The notes below the pieces were generated by a model. That model was not told the DNA's origin. It searched no databases and was given only the letters and a program-made list of their open reading frames with translations. DNA of 64,000 bases from Cryobacterium sp. CG_9.6 (GTDB lineage Bacteria; Actinomycetota; Actinomycetes; Actinomycetales; Microbacteriaceae): NCBI RefSeq assembly GCF_029893365.1, contig NZ_JARXUZ010000001.1, forward strand, positions 1,178,001 through 1,242,000, read 5' to 3'. This document shows, piece after piece, positions 45,598 to 55,324 of the stretch. Position 1 is the stretch's first letter. Every line of letters starts with the position of its first letter. The position numbers and the translations under genes are program-made.

Positions 45598-46215
45598 GTG
45601 ACTCCAGACCTTCCACTTTCCCCGGCACCCGGTATCCGCACCAAAACAGGTGACGAACTGCGCAGCATCGCCCTTCAACAGTTTGCGTCGGTGGGCTTCG
45701 CCGCCACCTCGTTGCAACACATAGCCGATGCCGCCGGCTTCTCGAAGTCCACGGTGCTCTACCACTTTGCGTCGAAAGAGGCGCTCCTCGCCGATCTGCT
45801 CACACCGGCCGTGGATGGACTCACCCAGATCCTCGAACGCTATGTCGATGCCGGACAGACAGCCGCATCGCGGGTGCAGTTCATCGACGATTTCATTGAC
45901 TTTCTGCTGCAGTATCGGCTGGAGCTGCACACCTTCATCAACCAGGGTCAATCCCTGGGCGGAATCGACGTCGTCGACCGAGCTCGAGAACTGATCGTGC
46001 GACTCTCCGATACCCTATGCCGCGAGGACGCGAGCGTTGAAGAACACCTGCGCTTCGCCGTAGCGCTCGGCGGCGCCGCCTACTCGCTCGTTGCCGGCAT
46101 GACCTTTCTGGGCAAAGACCTCGCCCCCGTGGACCACCTGCGACCAGCCCTGCGCACCGTGATCACCGAACTCCTCGCCCCCGTCACTTCGCGCCACCTC
46201 CCCGGAAAGCAGTAA
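45598..46215 (+). CDS. TetR-family repressor of the MMPL-YhgE operon
   Basis: A 205-residue regulator. The N-terminal HTH reads ALQQFASVGFAATSLQHIADAAGFSKSTVLYHFASKE split across the recognition helix, the standard TetR pattern; the rest is the helical ligand-binding domain. Its gene is 2 bases upstream of the MMPL gene, and its start is preceded by a TetR-type palindrome, so autoregulation and control of the exporters are likely. The inducer is unknown but may be a lipid or toxic compound. Confidence 0.92.
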   Translation: MTPDLPLSPAPGIRTKTGDELRSIALQQFASVGFAATSLQHIADAAGFSKSTVLYHFASKEALLADLLTPAVDGLTQILERYVDAGQTAASRVQFIDDFIDFLLQYRLELHTFINQGQSLGGIDVVDRARELIVRLSDTLCREDASVEEHLRFAVALGGAAYSLVAGMTFLGKDLAPVDHLRPALRTVITELLAPVTSRHLPGKQ

Positions 46216-46217
46216 CC

Positions 46218-49200
46218 ATGTCCACTTTGCTCTATCGCATTGGTCACTTCGCCTTTCGCCGTGCCTGGCTCGTCATCGGCGTCTGGGTCGTGCTTCTCGG
46301 CGCCATCCTGGGAGGGGGTATCGCCCTCGGCGGTCAAACCCAGGAGTCATATGCCATTCCCGGCACGGAGTCTCAGGACTCCATCGACAAACTGGCCGCC
46401 GTGTTCCCGGAAGCAGCCGGCGCGCAGGTTCAGGTGGTCTACACGGTGCCCGACGGCGCATCCGTAAACGACGCCGGCTACCGAACCGCCATCGAAGACA
46501 TGGCCACAGCCATGGAGGACGTCTCCGGCGTCACCACCGTCATCACCCCGTACTCCGAATATGCTTCAAACGCCATATCCACCGACGAGCAAACCGCCTT
46601 CAGCCAGGTGCAGCTCAGCGGCCCCTCCACGGATGTTTTGCCCTCCACCCTCACCAACCTCACCGACACCGCCACCATCGGTGAAAAAGCCGGCATGCAG
46701 GTGGCCTTCGGGGGACAGGTCTTCGCGGACAACACGTTCGGCATCACGGTCACGGAAATCTTCGGCGTGCTCTTCGCGGGAGTGGTTCTCCTCATCACCT
46801 TCGGCTCGCTGATGGCGGCCGGTATGCCGCTACTCATGGCCCTGATTGGTGTGGGTGTTGCCATCGGCGGCATCATCACCATTTCGGCCTTCGTGCCGGT
46901 GTCGAGCACCGCACCCATGCTGGCCCTCATGCTGGGCCTCGCCGTGGGCATCGACTACTCCCTCTTCATTCTGTCGCGCCACCGCACCCAGATGGCCACC
47001 GGTGAGAGTCCGCACGAATCGGCAGCCACCGCCGTGGCCACGGCCGGAAGCGCCGTGGTCTTCGCCGGAATTACCGTCATCATCGCGCTTCTCGGACTGC
47101 TGGTGGTGGGCATCCCGTTCCTCAGCGTGATGGGCGTGGGCGCAGCCTTTGCCGTGCTGGTGTCGATTGCCGTCGCGGTCACCCTTTTGCCCGCCCTGCT
47201 CGGACTTGCCGGTGCGCGCCTGGCTCCGAAGCCCGGAGGGCGTGCTCATCGCCGCGCCACTACACCCGACTCCGGTCGACCCACACTCGGCCGACGCTGG
47301 GTGGGATTGGTACTCAAGGCACCCGTAGTTGCCGTGACTCTTGTTGTGGGTGTACTGGGGACCCTCGCTATCCCCGCACTGAGCCTTGATCTCAACCTGC
47401 CGGACGGCGCCTCTGAACCTGCTGGATCTACCCAGCTGAAGGCCTATCAGCTTATTGAGCAGGGCTTCGGCCCCGGCTACAACGGACCGCTCATCGTCCT
47501 GGTCGACATCACTCAGACCACCGACATCTTTCCGAGCCTCGACGCGATTGCCGCCGAAATTCGCACCCTGCCTGACGTTGCCTTCGTGGGCAAAGGAACC
47601 CCAAACCCTTCGGTGGATACCGCCATCATCCAGGTGATGCCGGGCAGTGCTCCCGATGCTCCCGAAACCAAGGAGCTCGTGCAAGCCATTCGAGACCTGG
47701 CACCGGGTATCACCGAGAGTCTTGGAACACCTATTACGGTCACCGGTGCCACCGCCGTGGGCATCGATATCTCCAACCGACTGAGCAATGCACTGATTCC
47801 CTTTGCACTCATCGTCGTGGGATTGTCGATCATTCTCCTCACCATGGTGTTCCGCTCGATCTTCGTGCCGATCAAGGCCGCACTCGGATTCCTGCTCTCG
47901 GTCTCCGCCGCCATCGGCGTCACCGTGGCGATCTTTCAGTGGGGCTGGTTCGCCGACCTCATTGGGGTGGCCAACCCCGGCCCGATTCTGAGCTTTCTCC
48001 CGATCCTGCTGATGGCCGTACTCTTTGGTCTGGCCATGGACTACGAGGTGTTCCTCGTCTCCGGCATGAGAGAGGAATTTGTGAAAACAGGCAACGCTCG
48101 TCAATCGGTGATCTACGGTTTCTCCCACGCCGGACGTGTGGTCACGGCCGCCGCCCTCATCATGTTCTTCGTGTTCTTTGCTTTCGTGCCCGACGGAAGC
48201 GGCGCCATCAAGGGAATTGCCTTTGCGCTCGCGATCGGTGTGTTCCTCGACGCCTTCCTCGTGCGCATGACGCTTGTCCCGGCAGCAATGGCCCTCGCTG
48301 GAAAGGGCGCCTGGTGGATCCCCGCCTGGCTGGCCCGCGTGCTCCCCAACGTGGACATTGAAGGCGAGGGACTTCGTCGTCACCTCCACGACGACGCCTG
48401 GGCGGCACAGCAACCTGCCGCCATCACGGCCGACGAGGCAGTCTTCGGCGTCGCCGAGACCACAATCGGCCCGTTGTCCTTTGCCGTTCCCGCCGGCTCG
48501 ATTCTGCGACTGGTTGCACCCACATCCGCTCGCCGCGTGATCGCGTCGACGCTCGCTGGCCGGCTGGACCCGGTGAGCGGACGACTCCAGGTGGCCGGTT
48601 TTCCGCTCCCCACGGAACGCGGTCGCGCGCTGCGATCCGTGGCCCTCGCCGATGTGGCCTCGACCGCCACCGGAGCAACCCTCGGTGACCTCATCACGGA
48701 TCGCGTGCTGCTCGCGCAGCCGTGGTATCGCGCCCACACCGCCACCGTGAACACGTGGATTGACCGGCTCAATGCGGTTCGGGCACCCGCTCCCGCGGCG
48801 GCCCAGGGTGCACTGGCCCAGGGTTCGTTGGCAGACGGTTCGCTGCACGAGACGGCGGACTGGAGCCGGCACACGCCCTCGGTCGTCGCACTTACTCGCG
48901 ACACGTCCCTGGCGTCCCTCAGCCCGTCCGACCGGGCGCTTGCGCTTGTCGTGGCAGCCCTGGCCGAAAACCCGGCCATCGTCGTCCTCGATCTCGGTGA
49001 CGGACTGCCGCAAGAATCCCAGCACGATTCCCCGCACGGTTCCCAGCACGGTTCCCCCCAGCACACCCTGCAGTCTCTGCTCGCTCAGCTGGTGCCGAAC
49101 GCGGTCACCCTCGTGATCGCCGCCACGGCATTCAGCCCGGAGGCGCTCTCCTGGACCGCCGCACGCGGCACCAGCACTCTTACCCTCACGTCGACCCCGG

Positions 49201-49244
49201 CCGACGACTTTGCGTCCGTGGATGGAAAGGTCCTGCACTCATGA
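46218..49244 (+). CDS. MMPL-family (RND) transporter fused to a degenerate ABC-ATPase-like domain
   Basis: A 1008-residue protein. Residues 1-700 form a typical MMPL permease: two halves of six spans with large extracellular loops, GLAVGIDYSLFILSRHR in the first half and GLAMDYEVFLVSGMREEF in the second, carrying the proton-relay Asp residues. Residues 735-1000 resemble an ABC ATPase: a GPLSFAVPAGSILRLV start, a 'Walker A' reduced to APTSARR (767-773), TLAGRLDPVSGRL, LSPSDRALALVVAALA where the signature helix belongs, and a Walker B-like VVLDLG (922-927). The lysine-bearing P-loop is lost, so this domain cannot hydrolyse ATP. It overlaps the YhgE gene by ATGA. Confidence 0.88.
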   Translation: MSTLLYRIGHFAFRRAWLVIGVWVVLLGAILGGGIALGGQTQESYAIPGTESQDSIDKLAAVFPEAAGAQVQVVYTVPDGASVNDAGYRTAIEDMATAMEDVSGVTTVITPYSEYASNAISTDEQTAFSQVQLSGPSTDVLPSTLTNLTDTATIGEKAGMQVAFGGQVFADNTFGITVTEIFGVLFAGVVLLITFGSLMAAGMPLLMALIGVGVAIGGIITISAFVPVSSTAPMLALMLGLAVGIDYSLFILSRHRTQMATGESPHESAATAVATAGSAVVFAGITVIIALLGLLVVGIPFLSVMGVGAAFAVLVSIAVAVTLLPALLGLAGARLAPKPGGRAHRRATTPDSGRPTLGRRWVGLVLKAPVVAVTLVVGVLGTLAIPALSLDLNLPDGASEPAGSTQLKAYQLIEQGFGPGYNGPLIVLVDITQTTDIFPSLDAIAAEIRTLPDVAFVGKGTPNPSVDTAIIQVMPGSAPDAPETKELVQAIRDLAPGITESLGTPITVTGATAVGIDISNRLSNALIPFALIVVGLSIILLTMVFRSIFVPIKAALGFLLSVSAAIGVTVAIFQWGWFADLIGVANPGPILSFLPILLMAVLFGLAMDYEVFLVSGMREEFVKTGNARQSVIYGFSHAGRVVTAAALIMFFVFFAFVPDGSGAIKGIAFALAIGVFLDAFLVRMTLVPAAMALAGKGAWWIPAWLARVLPNVDIEGEGLRRHLHDDAWAAQQPAAITADEAVFGVAETTIGPLSFAVPAGSILRLVAPTSARRVIASTLAGRLDPVSGRLQVAGFPLPTERGRALRSVALADVASTATGATLGDLITDRVLLAQPWYRAHTATVNTWIDRLNAVRAPAPAAAQGALAQGSLADGSLHETADWSRHTPSVVALTRDTSLASLSPSDRALALVVAALAENPAIVVLDLGDGLPQESQHDSPHGSQHGSPQHTLQSLLAQLVPNAVTLVIAATAFSPEALSWTAARGTSTLTLTSTPADDFASVDGKVLHS

Positions 49245-51154
49245 GTTCCCAGTTTGAACGACTCTTCACTCGTACCCCCGGCCAACGCCGGTGGGTGGTA
49301 CGCGGCCTCGTGGCCGCGCTGATCGTGGTGCCGCTCGCCGTTGCCGGTGTCTTCACCGCCGCCCTCACGTCGGCAGATCAGCGACTCGACACCATTCCCG
49401 CCATCGTCGTGAACAACGACGAGTTCGTCACCCTCACCCTGCCCGACGGCACCGACCAGCCTGTTTTGGCTGGCCGCCAACTGGTGACGCAGCTCACCAA
49501 CAAGGACTCGGGAATGGCCGGCTTCGACTGGAGCATTTCCAACTCGAGCGATGCCCAAAAGGCTCTCACCTCGGGCGGTGCATACGCGGTGCTCACCATC
49601 CCGAAGGAGTTCTCCGCGTCTGTCACCTCGCTCGCAACAGATGCCCCCACCCAGGCCACCCTCGACATTCGCACCGATGACGCCCACTCCTACCTCGCCG
49701 GCTCGGTTTCCCAGTCGGTGGGCGACGCCATGACCGGCGCCTTCGGCCGCGAAGTTACCTCGCAATACCTCACGGGCCTCTACAGCAACCTCGCCACCCT
49801 CGGTGAAGCACTGCAGAGTGCAGCGGATGGCGCGGCGCAGGTCTCCACAGGTGTCACGGGTGTCGCCACCGGGCTGGACTCCCTCGCCGCCGGAACCGAT
49901 GCCGCGGCCACCGGAGCGGCATCGGCCGCAACCGGTGCGACCGCATTCTCGTCGGGTGTGAACGCCTACACCGGAGGTGTGGACTCGCTCAGCAGCGGGC
50001 TCGGTACTCTCAGCTCTGGAGCAGCCGGCCTCTCGCAGATCAGTGGCGGTTGGTCGAGCTACACCGGGGGAGTCGCCCAGACCGCCAGCGGGTTCGCGTC
50101 GCTGAAGGCCGCCATCCTGGCGAACCCGAGCAACGACGTGTACGCCGGAGCGCTCACGCAGTTTCAGGCCGGACTCGACACCCTCTCGACCCAGGGGACC
50201 GCACTCAGCGGCCAGACCACATCGGCTCTCTCGGGTGTGCAGTCCGGTATTGGTCAAAGCGCCACGGGTGCCGCCGCCCTCTCCGGTGGTTCCGCGGAGC
50301 TTCGCAGCGGAGCCTCCGGAATTGCCACAGGCATCTCCGGTCTGTCCACCGGTGTTGCGGAACTCGCCTCGGGAAGCAGCGCGGCCGCCACGGGTGCCCG
50401 CGCACTCGAGACCGGTGCCAGCGACCTCGCGAGCGGACTCGCCGACGGGGCCACCGGCGCCGCCACATTCATCAACCTTGACGCAACGGCCACCGCGGCT
50501 GTCGTCTCTGAGCCCATCGCCGTGACCACCGACCGGGACAACCCGGTAGCGGGCGTGGGATCGGTCATTGGCACCCTGTTTGTTCCGGTGAGCCTGTGGA
50601 TCGGTGCGCTCGCCATCTTCCTCCTTCTTCAGCCCCTCACCCGTGCAGCGTTGGCCTCCACGGCAACCACCGGCAGAATTGTGCGACGTGGCCTCGCCCG
50701 TGCCTCGGCCATCGCGCTGGCTCAGGCCGTGCTCGTGACGGTGCTGCTGCACACCACCCTCGGAGTGGATTGGGCGCTGGCGCCCGTGACACTGTCCTTC
50801 GCGCTGCTGCTGGCCGTGACCTTCGTCGCCGTGCATCACACCCTCACCGTGCTCTTCGGTCGCGTCGGGATTCTCGTGTCGCTTGTGCTGCTCGTGCTGC
50901 AACTTGCGTCGGCTGGCGGACTGTATCCGATTCAACTCGTGGCCGCACCGTTCCAGGTGATCAGTCCGTTCCTGCCGCTCACCTGGGGCGTGGACGGAAT
51001 GCAAGCCATCGTGGCCAGCGGTGGGGGAGCATCCGTTGTCTCGGCCGCCCTCGTACTGGTGCTGTTCGCGATTGTGAGCGTGCTGCTGAGCTGGTGGGCG
51101 GTGGCCAGAAAACGGGGGACCCGCGCCTGGTCGCACGCTCTGCTGCCGGCCTGA
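49241..51154 (+). CDS. YhgE/Pip family ABC-2-like membrane protein
   Basis: A 637-residue protein: one span at about 20-43, a long outside region, and five to six C-terminal spans. Residues about 185-415 are a low-complexity Ala/Gly/Ser/Thr region with heptad-like steps (TGVATGLDSLAAGT, SGLGTLSSGA), the family's coiled region; YhgE proteins include phage-infection proteins and ABC-2-type exporters such as the EsaA-like group. It is cotranscribed with the MMPL transporter and may supply the membrane domain that its ABC-like tail contacts. That link is inferred. Confidence 0.88.
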   Translation: MSSQFERLFTRTPGQRRWVVRGLVAALIVVPLAVAGVFTAALTSADQRLDTIPAIVVNNDEFVTLTLPDGTDQPVLAGRQLVTQLTNKDSGMAGFDWSISNSSDAQKALTSGGAYAVLTIPKEFSASVTSLATDAPTQATLDIRTDDAHSYLAGSVSQSVGDAMTGAFGREVTSQYLTGLYSNLATLGEALQSAADGAAQVSTGVTGVATGLDSLAAGTDAAATGAASAATGATAFSSGVNAYTGGVDSLSSGLGTLSSGAAGLSQISGGWSSYTGGVAQTASGFASLKAAILANPSNDVYAGALTQFQAGLDTLSTQGTALSGQTTSALSGVQSGIGQSATGAAALSGGSAELRSGASGIATGISGLSTGVAELASGSSAAATGARALETGASDLASGLADGATGAATFINLDATATAAVVSEPIAVTTDRDNPVAGVGSVIGTLFVPVSLWIGALAIFLLLQPLTRAALASTATTGRIVRRGLARASAIALAQAVLVTVLLHTTLGVDWALAPVTLSFALLLAVTFVAVHHTLTVLFGRVGILVSLVLLVLQLASAGGLYPIQLVAAPFQVISPFLPLTWGVDGMQAIVASGGGASVVSAALVLVLFAIVSVLLSWWAVARKRGTRAWSHALLPA

Positions 51155-51223
51155 CGGTAGGGCGGTGCCGGGCTGCGCGCAGGAGCGCCAAGCCCGCAAA
51201 ACAGGGGCACTGCTACCCTTGTA

Positions 51224-53560
51224 GTGCCGCACAGGCAATCACACAGGGGTGCACTCGGGTGTACCCGGAACGGATGCCTCATTTCTCACTCAGCCGATAC
51301 AGCAGTCGATACAACAGTCGATACAGCAGCAGATACCTCCGTCGAAGCGGCGCCGAAACACGCCGCACCAATCGGGTCCTTCACGTTTGTGGTGGTCTCT
51401 AATCGCCTTCCCGTGGATTTCGACGAAGCCGACGATGGCAGTGCGATCTGGCGTACCTCACCCGGTGGGCTCGTCACCGCACTCGAGCCGCTCATGCGGA
51501 CGTCGGGTGGAGTCTGGGTGGGCTGGCCCGGCGTTGCCGACCGTGATTTTGAGCCGTTTGAGAACGACGGCATCTCCCTCGTGCCCGTGCGCCTGAGCGC
51601 TCAGGAGCTGGCGGACTACTACGAGGGATTCTCCAACGACACCCTGTGGCCGCTCTATCACGACGTGATTGCACCACCGAGCTTTCACCGCGAAACGTGG
51701 GACGCCTACGTGGCCGTCAACCGCCGCTTTGCCGACGCCGCCATGGCCTCCGCCGCGGAGGGTGCCACCGTGTGGGTGCATGACTATCAGCTGCAACTCG
51801 TGCCACGGATGCTGCGCGATGCACGTCCCGACCTCGTCATCGGTTTCTTCAACCACATTCCATTTCCGCCATACGGCATCTATGACCAGCTGCCCTGGCG
51901 CAAACAGATCCTGCATGGCCTCCTCGGAGCCGATGTCATTGGATTTCAGCGCGTGTCCGACGCGAGCAACTTCTCTCGAGCCGTGCGCCGACTCTACGGT
52001 TATGCCACCCGCGGTGTCGTCATCGACGTACCCACCGAAACGGGGGCAACCCGACGCGTGGTCGCTAAACACTTCCCCATTTCCATCGACTCGGCCGGGT
52101 ATGAAGAGATTGCCCGCCGCCCGGAAGTGCAGGCCCGAGCACGCGAGATCCGCGAAGGTCTCGGCAACCCGAAGACCGTGATGCTCGGAGTCGATCGCCT
52201 CGACTACACCAAGGGCATCGGGCACCGCATCAAGGCCTTCGGCGAACTGCTCGCGGATGGGCGTCTGAGCGTCGAAGACGTGACCCTCGTGCAGATCGCC
52301 AGCCCGTCCCGCGAACAGGTGGGCAGCTACATGGCACTGCGCGATGAAATTGAACTGGCCGTCGGTCGACTCAATGGTGACTTCTCCACCATCAGCCACA
52401 CCGCCATCAGCTACCACCACCATGGGTATCCGCGAGAAGAAATGGTGGCCATGTATCTGGCGGCCGACGTGATGCTAGTCACCGCACTGCGGGACGGCAT
52501 GAACCTCGTGGCCAAGGAGTACGTGGCCGTGCGCTTTGACTCCGACGGCGTTCTCGTACTGAGCGAATTCGCCGGAGCCGCCGACGAACTCAAGCAGGCT
52601 ATTCTCATCAACCCGCACGACATCGAGGGCACCAAGGACGCGATCGTTCGCGCCGTCGAGATGCCGCGTCGAGACCGAATGAGGCGGATGCGTGCCCTCC
52701 GTCGCAAGGTGTTCGACAAGGACGTCGCGGCCTGGTCGGCATCTTTCCTCAGCGCCCTGACCGGGGGAGCAGCGGTGAAAGCCGGAATCTCGAGCGAACT
52801 CAACGCCGCTCTCAGCGAGGTGGCGGCAGCCGAGACGCTGCTTGTGGCCCTCGACTTCGATGGCACCCTGGCCCCGCACGTCGATCAGCCCGAAGAGGCC
52901 CGCGCGGTGCAGGGAACACATGAAGCCGTGCAGCGACTGCTCGACATGCCAGGTGTGCGTGTGGCGTTCGTGTCGGGACGCGCGCTCGTGAGTCTGCAGC
53001 ACGTTGCTCAGCCGCAGCCCAACGTTCTGCTCACCGGCTCGCACGGTATCGAGATGAAACTGGACAGTCCCGAGATCGAACTGAACCTGGTGGGGGCAGA
53101 ACTCGAGCAACTTGACACGCTTGCCCGCGTGCTCACCACCATCTCCGGCTCGGTCGCCGGCTCCACCATTGAACGCAAACCGGCCGGCATGGCCCTGCAC
53201 ACCCGACTCTCCGCACCGGACGACGCCGAACGCGCCCACAACGAAGCTCGCCGGGTGCTGGGTGATGAGCTACCGGGCCTCACGGTGCGCGAAGGCAAGA
53301 ATGTGCTCGAATTCTCGGTGCGCTCCCGCACCAAGGGAGATGCCCTGCAGCTGCTTCGTGCCCACACGGGGGCGGACCGCGTGCTTTACGCCGGTGATGA
53401 TGTGACCGACGAAGACGCTTTCGCGGTGCTGGGCGGCACGGATGTGGGCGTGAAAATTGGCCCGGGACCCACACTCGCGGCCTACCGCGTGCGCAGTCCC
53501 ACAGAGGTTACCCAGCTGATCACTCGGCTGGCCGATGTGAGGGCCGCACTGAAACGGTGA
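51224..53560 (+). CDS. Bifunctional trehalose-6-phosphate synthase/phosphatase (OtsA-OtsB fusion)
   Basis: A 778-residue fusion. OtsA (GT20) spans about 52-510: VVVSNRLPV, VWVHDYQLQLVP, LLGADVIGFQ, GVDRLDYTKGI and ALRDGMNLVAKEY bind UDP-glucose and glucose-6-phosphate. OtsB (HAD) spans about 535-775: DFDGTLAP with the nucleophile Asp, VSGR, and GDDVTDEDAF. It makes trehalose-6-phosphate and then trehalose. The first 50 residues are a poorly conserved tail with repeats AVDT/TVDT/AADT. GTG 51224 has no Shine-Dalgarno; TACCCT at 51214-51219 may be a -10, and the true start could be a little downstream. Confidence 0.92.
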   Translation: MPHRQSHRGALGCTRNGCLISHSADTAVDTTVDTAADTSVEAAPKHAAPIGSFTFVVVSNRLPVDFDEADDGSAIWRTSPGGLVTALEPLMRTSGGVWVGWPGVADRDFEPFENDGISLVPVRLSAQELADYYEGFSNDTLWPLYHDVIAPPSFHRETWDAYVAVNRRFADAAMASAAEGATVWVHDYQLQLVPRMLRDARPDLVIGFFNHIPFPPYGIYDQLPWRKQILHGLLGADVIGFQRVSDASNFSRAVRRLYGYATRGVVIDVPTETGATRRVVAKHFPISIDSAGYEEIARRPEVQARAREIREGLGNPKTVMLGVDRLDYTKGIGHRIKAFGELLADGRLSVEDVTLVQIASPSREQVGSYMALRDEIELAVGRLNGDFSTISHTAISYHHHGYPREEMVAMYLAADVMLVTALRDGMNLVAKEYVAVRFDSDGVLVLSEFAGAADELKQAILINPHDIEGTKDAIVRAVEMPRRDRMRRMRALRRKVFDKDVAAWSASFLSALTGGAAVKAGISSELNAALSEVAAAETLLVALDFDGTLAPHVDQPEEARAVQGTHEAVQRLLDMPGVRVAFVSGRALVSLQHVAQPQPNVLLTGSHGIEMKLDSPEIELNLVGAELEQLDTLARVLTTISGSVAGSTIERKPAGMALHTRLSAPDDAERAHNEARRVLGDELPGLTVREGKNVLEFSVRSRTKGDALQLLRAHTGADRVLYAGDDVTDEDAFAVLGGTDVGVKIGPGPTLAAYRVRSPTEVTQLITRLADVRAALKR
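51295..51336 (+). repeat. 12-bp in-frame tandem repeat in the OtsA-OtsB N terminus
   Basis: CGATACARCAGY occurs three times (51295-51306, 51307-51318, 51319-51330) plus a half copy. It encodes a tetrapeptide of the form xVDT/xADT. Because the unit is 12 bases, copy changes lengthen the tail without a frameshift. Confidence 0.75.
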
Positions 53561-53565
53561 CCCCC

Positions 53566-53587
53566 CTAGACGTTCTAGACTCTGAGC
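53566..53587 (+). promoter_or_regulatory. Likely leaderless promoter of ilvD
   Basis: TAGACT (53576-53581) is a TANNNT -10 hexamer ending 6 bases before the ilvD ATG, with no Shine-Dalgarno present. It overlaps a small palindrome CTAGA-CGT-TCTAG (53566-53578), which could be an operator. The role is inferred from position. Confidence 0.5.
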
Positions 53588-55282
53588 ATGCCTGAGATCG
53601 ATATGAAGCCCCGCAGTCGCGACGTCACCGATGGAATCGAAGCCACCACCTCGCGCGGAATGCTGCGCGCCGTGGGCATGGGAGACGCTGACTGGGACAA
53701 ACCTCAGATCGGTATTGCGAGCTCGTGGAACGAGATTACGCCGTGCAACCTTTCCCTCGACCGCCTTGCTCAGGCGGCCAAGGAGGGCGTGCACTCCGGA
53801 GGCGGCTATCCGCTGCAATTCGGCACGATTTCCGTCTCCGACGGCATCTCCATGGGTCACGAGGGAATGCACTTCTCCCTCGTCTCCCGTGAGGTCATTG
53901 CCGACTCGGTTGAGGTTGTGATGCAGGCCGAGCGCCTCGACGGCTCCGTGCTGCTGGCCGGGTGCGACAAGTCTCTCCCCGGCATGCTGATGGCTGCCGC
54001 CCGCCTCGATCTCGCCAGCGTCTTCCTCTACGCCGGCTCCATCGCACCGGGCTGGGTCAAGCTGTCCGATGGCACCGAAAAAGACATCACCATCATCGAC
54101 TCCTTCGAAGCCGTGGGTGCCGTGAAGGCGGGCCGCATGAGCGTCGAAGATGCCAAGCGCATCGAGTGTGCTTTTGCCCCCGGCGAGGGTGCCTGCGGTG
54201 GCATGTACACCGCCAACACCATGGCCAGCGTTGCCGAAGCACTCGGCATGAGCCTGCCGGGCTCCGCGTCACCCGCCTCCGCCGACCGCCGCCGCGACTA
54301 CTTCGCGCACCGGTCCGGCGAAGCCGTTGTCAACATGCTGCGCCTCGGCATCACTGCTCGGGACATCCTCACCCGCAAGGCCTTCGAAAACGCCATTGCC
54401 GTGGCCATGGCTTTCGGTGGATCCACCAACGTGGTGCTGCACCTTCTCGCTATCGCACGCGAGGCCGAGGTTGAACTCACCCTCGACGACTTCAACCGCA
54501 TCGGCGACAAGGTTCCGCACATTGGTGACCTGAAGCCGTTCGGCAAGTACGTCATGAACGATGTTGACCGTCAGGGTGGCGTTCCCGCCGTCATGCGAGC
54601 GCTCCTCGAAGCGGGCCTCCTGCACGGCGACTGCCTCACCGTGACCGGCAAGACCGTAGCCGAAAACCTCGCCGAGATTGACCCGCCCGCCCTCGACGGC
54701 GAGGTGCTGCGCACCCTCGACAACCCCATTCACAAGAGCGGTGGAATCACCATTCTCAAGGGTTCGTTTGCACCGGAAGGGGCCGTCGTGAAGACCGCCG
54801 GCTTCGACGCATCCGTGTTCGAAGGTCCGGCACGAGTGTTCGAACGCGAACGCGCCGCCATGGACGCCCTCACCGAGGGAAAAATCTACAAGGGTGACGT
54901 TGTCATCATCCGCTATGAGGGCCCGAAAGGGGGGCCCGGAATGCGCGAGATGCTCTCCATTACGGCGGCCATCAAGGGCGCGGGGCTCGGCGCAGATGTA
55001 CTACTGTTAACAGATGGTCGATTCTCAGGCGGCACAACCGGACTGTGCATCGGCCATATAGCACCCGAGGCAGTGGACGCTGGTCCAATTGCATTCGTGC
55101 GCGATGGTGATCTGATACGGGTCGATATCGCAGCTCGCTCACTCGACTTACTTGTTGATGTTGCCGAGCTCGACGCTCGCCGCGACGGCTGGACTCCACT
55201 TCCCGCCCGCTACACTCGCGGCGTTCTCGCCAAGTACTCAAAGCTGGTCCATTCCGCTGCTGAAGGCGCAATCACCGGCTAA
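53588..55282 (+). CDS. ilvD: Dihydroxy-acid dehydratase
   Basis: A 564-residue enzyme of valine, isoleucine and leucine synthesis, dehydrating dihydroxy acids to 2-keto acids using an Fe-S cluster and Mg. The cluster cysteines are in [15 protein letters not shown] and [15 protein letters not shown]; the active-site Ser is in [10 protein letters not shown] (read here as [10 protein letters not shown]). It precedes ilvB by 42 bases, so the four ilv genes probably form one unit, although IlvD may also have its own promoter at 53566-53587. Confidence 0.95.
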   Translation: MPEIDMKPRSRDVTDGIEATTSRGMLRAVGMGDADWDKPQIGIASSWNEITPCNLSLDRLAQAAKEGVHSGGGYPLQFGTISVSDGISMGHEGMHFSLVSREVIADSVEVVMQAERLDGSVLLAGCDKSLPGMLMAAARLDLASVFLYAGSIAPGWVKLSDGTEKDITIIDSFEAVGAVKAGRMSVEDAKRIECAFAPGEGACGGMYTANTMASVAEALGMSLPGSASPASADRRRDYFAHRSGEAVVNMLRLGITARDILTRKAFENAIAVAMAFGGSTNVVLHLLAIAREAEVELTLDDFNRIGDKVPHIGDLKPFGKYVMNDVDRQGGVPAVMRALLEAGLLHGDCLTVTGKTVAENLAEIDPPALDGEVLRTLDNPIHKSGGITILKGSFAPEGAVVKTAGFDASVFEGPARVFERERAAMDALTEGKIYKGDVVIIRYEGPKGGPGMREMLSITAAIKGAGLGADVLLLTDGRFSGGTTGLCIGHIAPEAVDAGPIAFVRDGDLIRVDIAARSLDLLVDVAELDARRDGWTPLPARYTRGVLAKYSKLVHSAAEGAITG

Positions 55283-55324
55283 TCAGATTCTCCACTCGTT
55301 ACCGACTTAGGGACTCGACTTCTT

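Noticed and set aside
46830..49238. 802-codon open frame antisense to the MMPL gene
   Set aside because: Composition (His/Gly/Arg-rich, no domains) is that of a shadow of a GC-rich gene; the same holds for long antisense frames at 49085-51238, 55628-57127 and 38180-39475.
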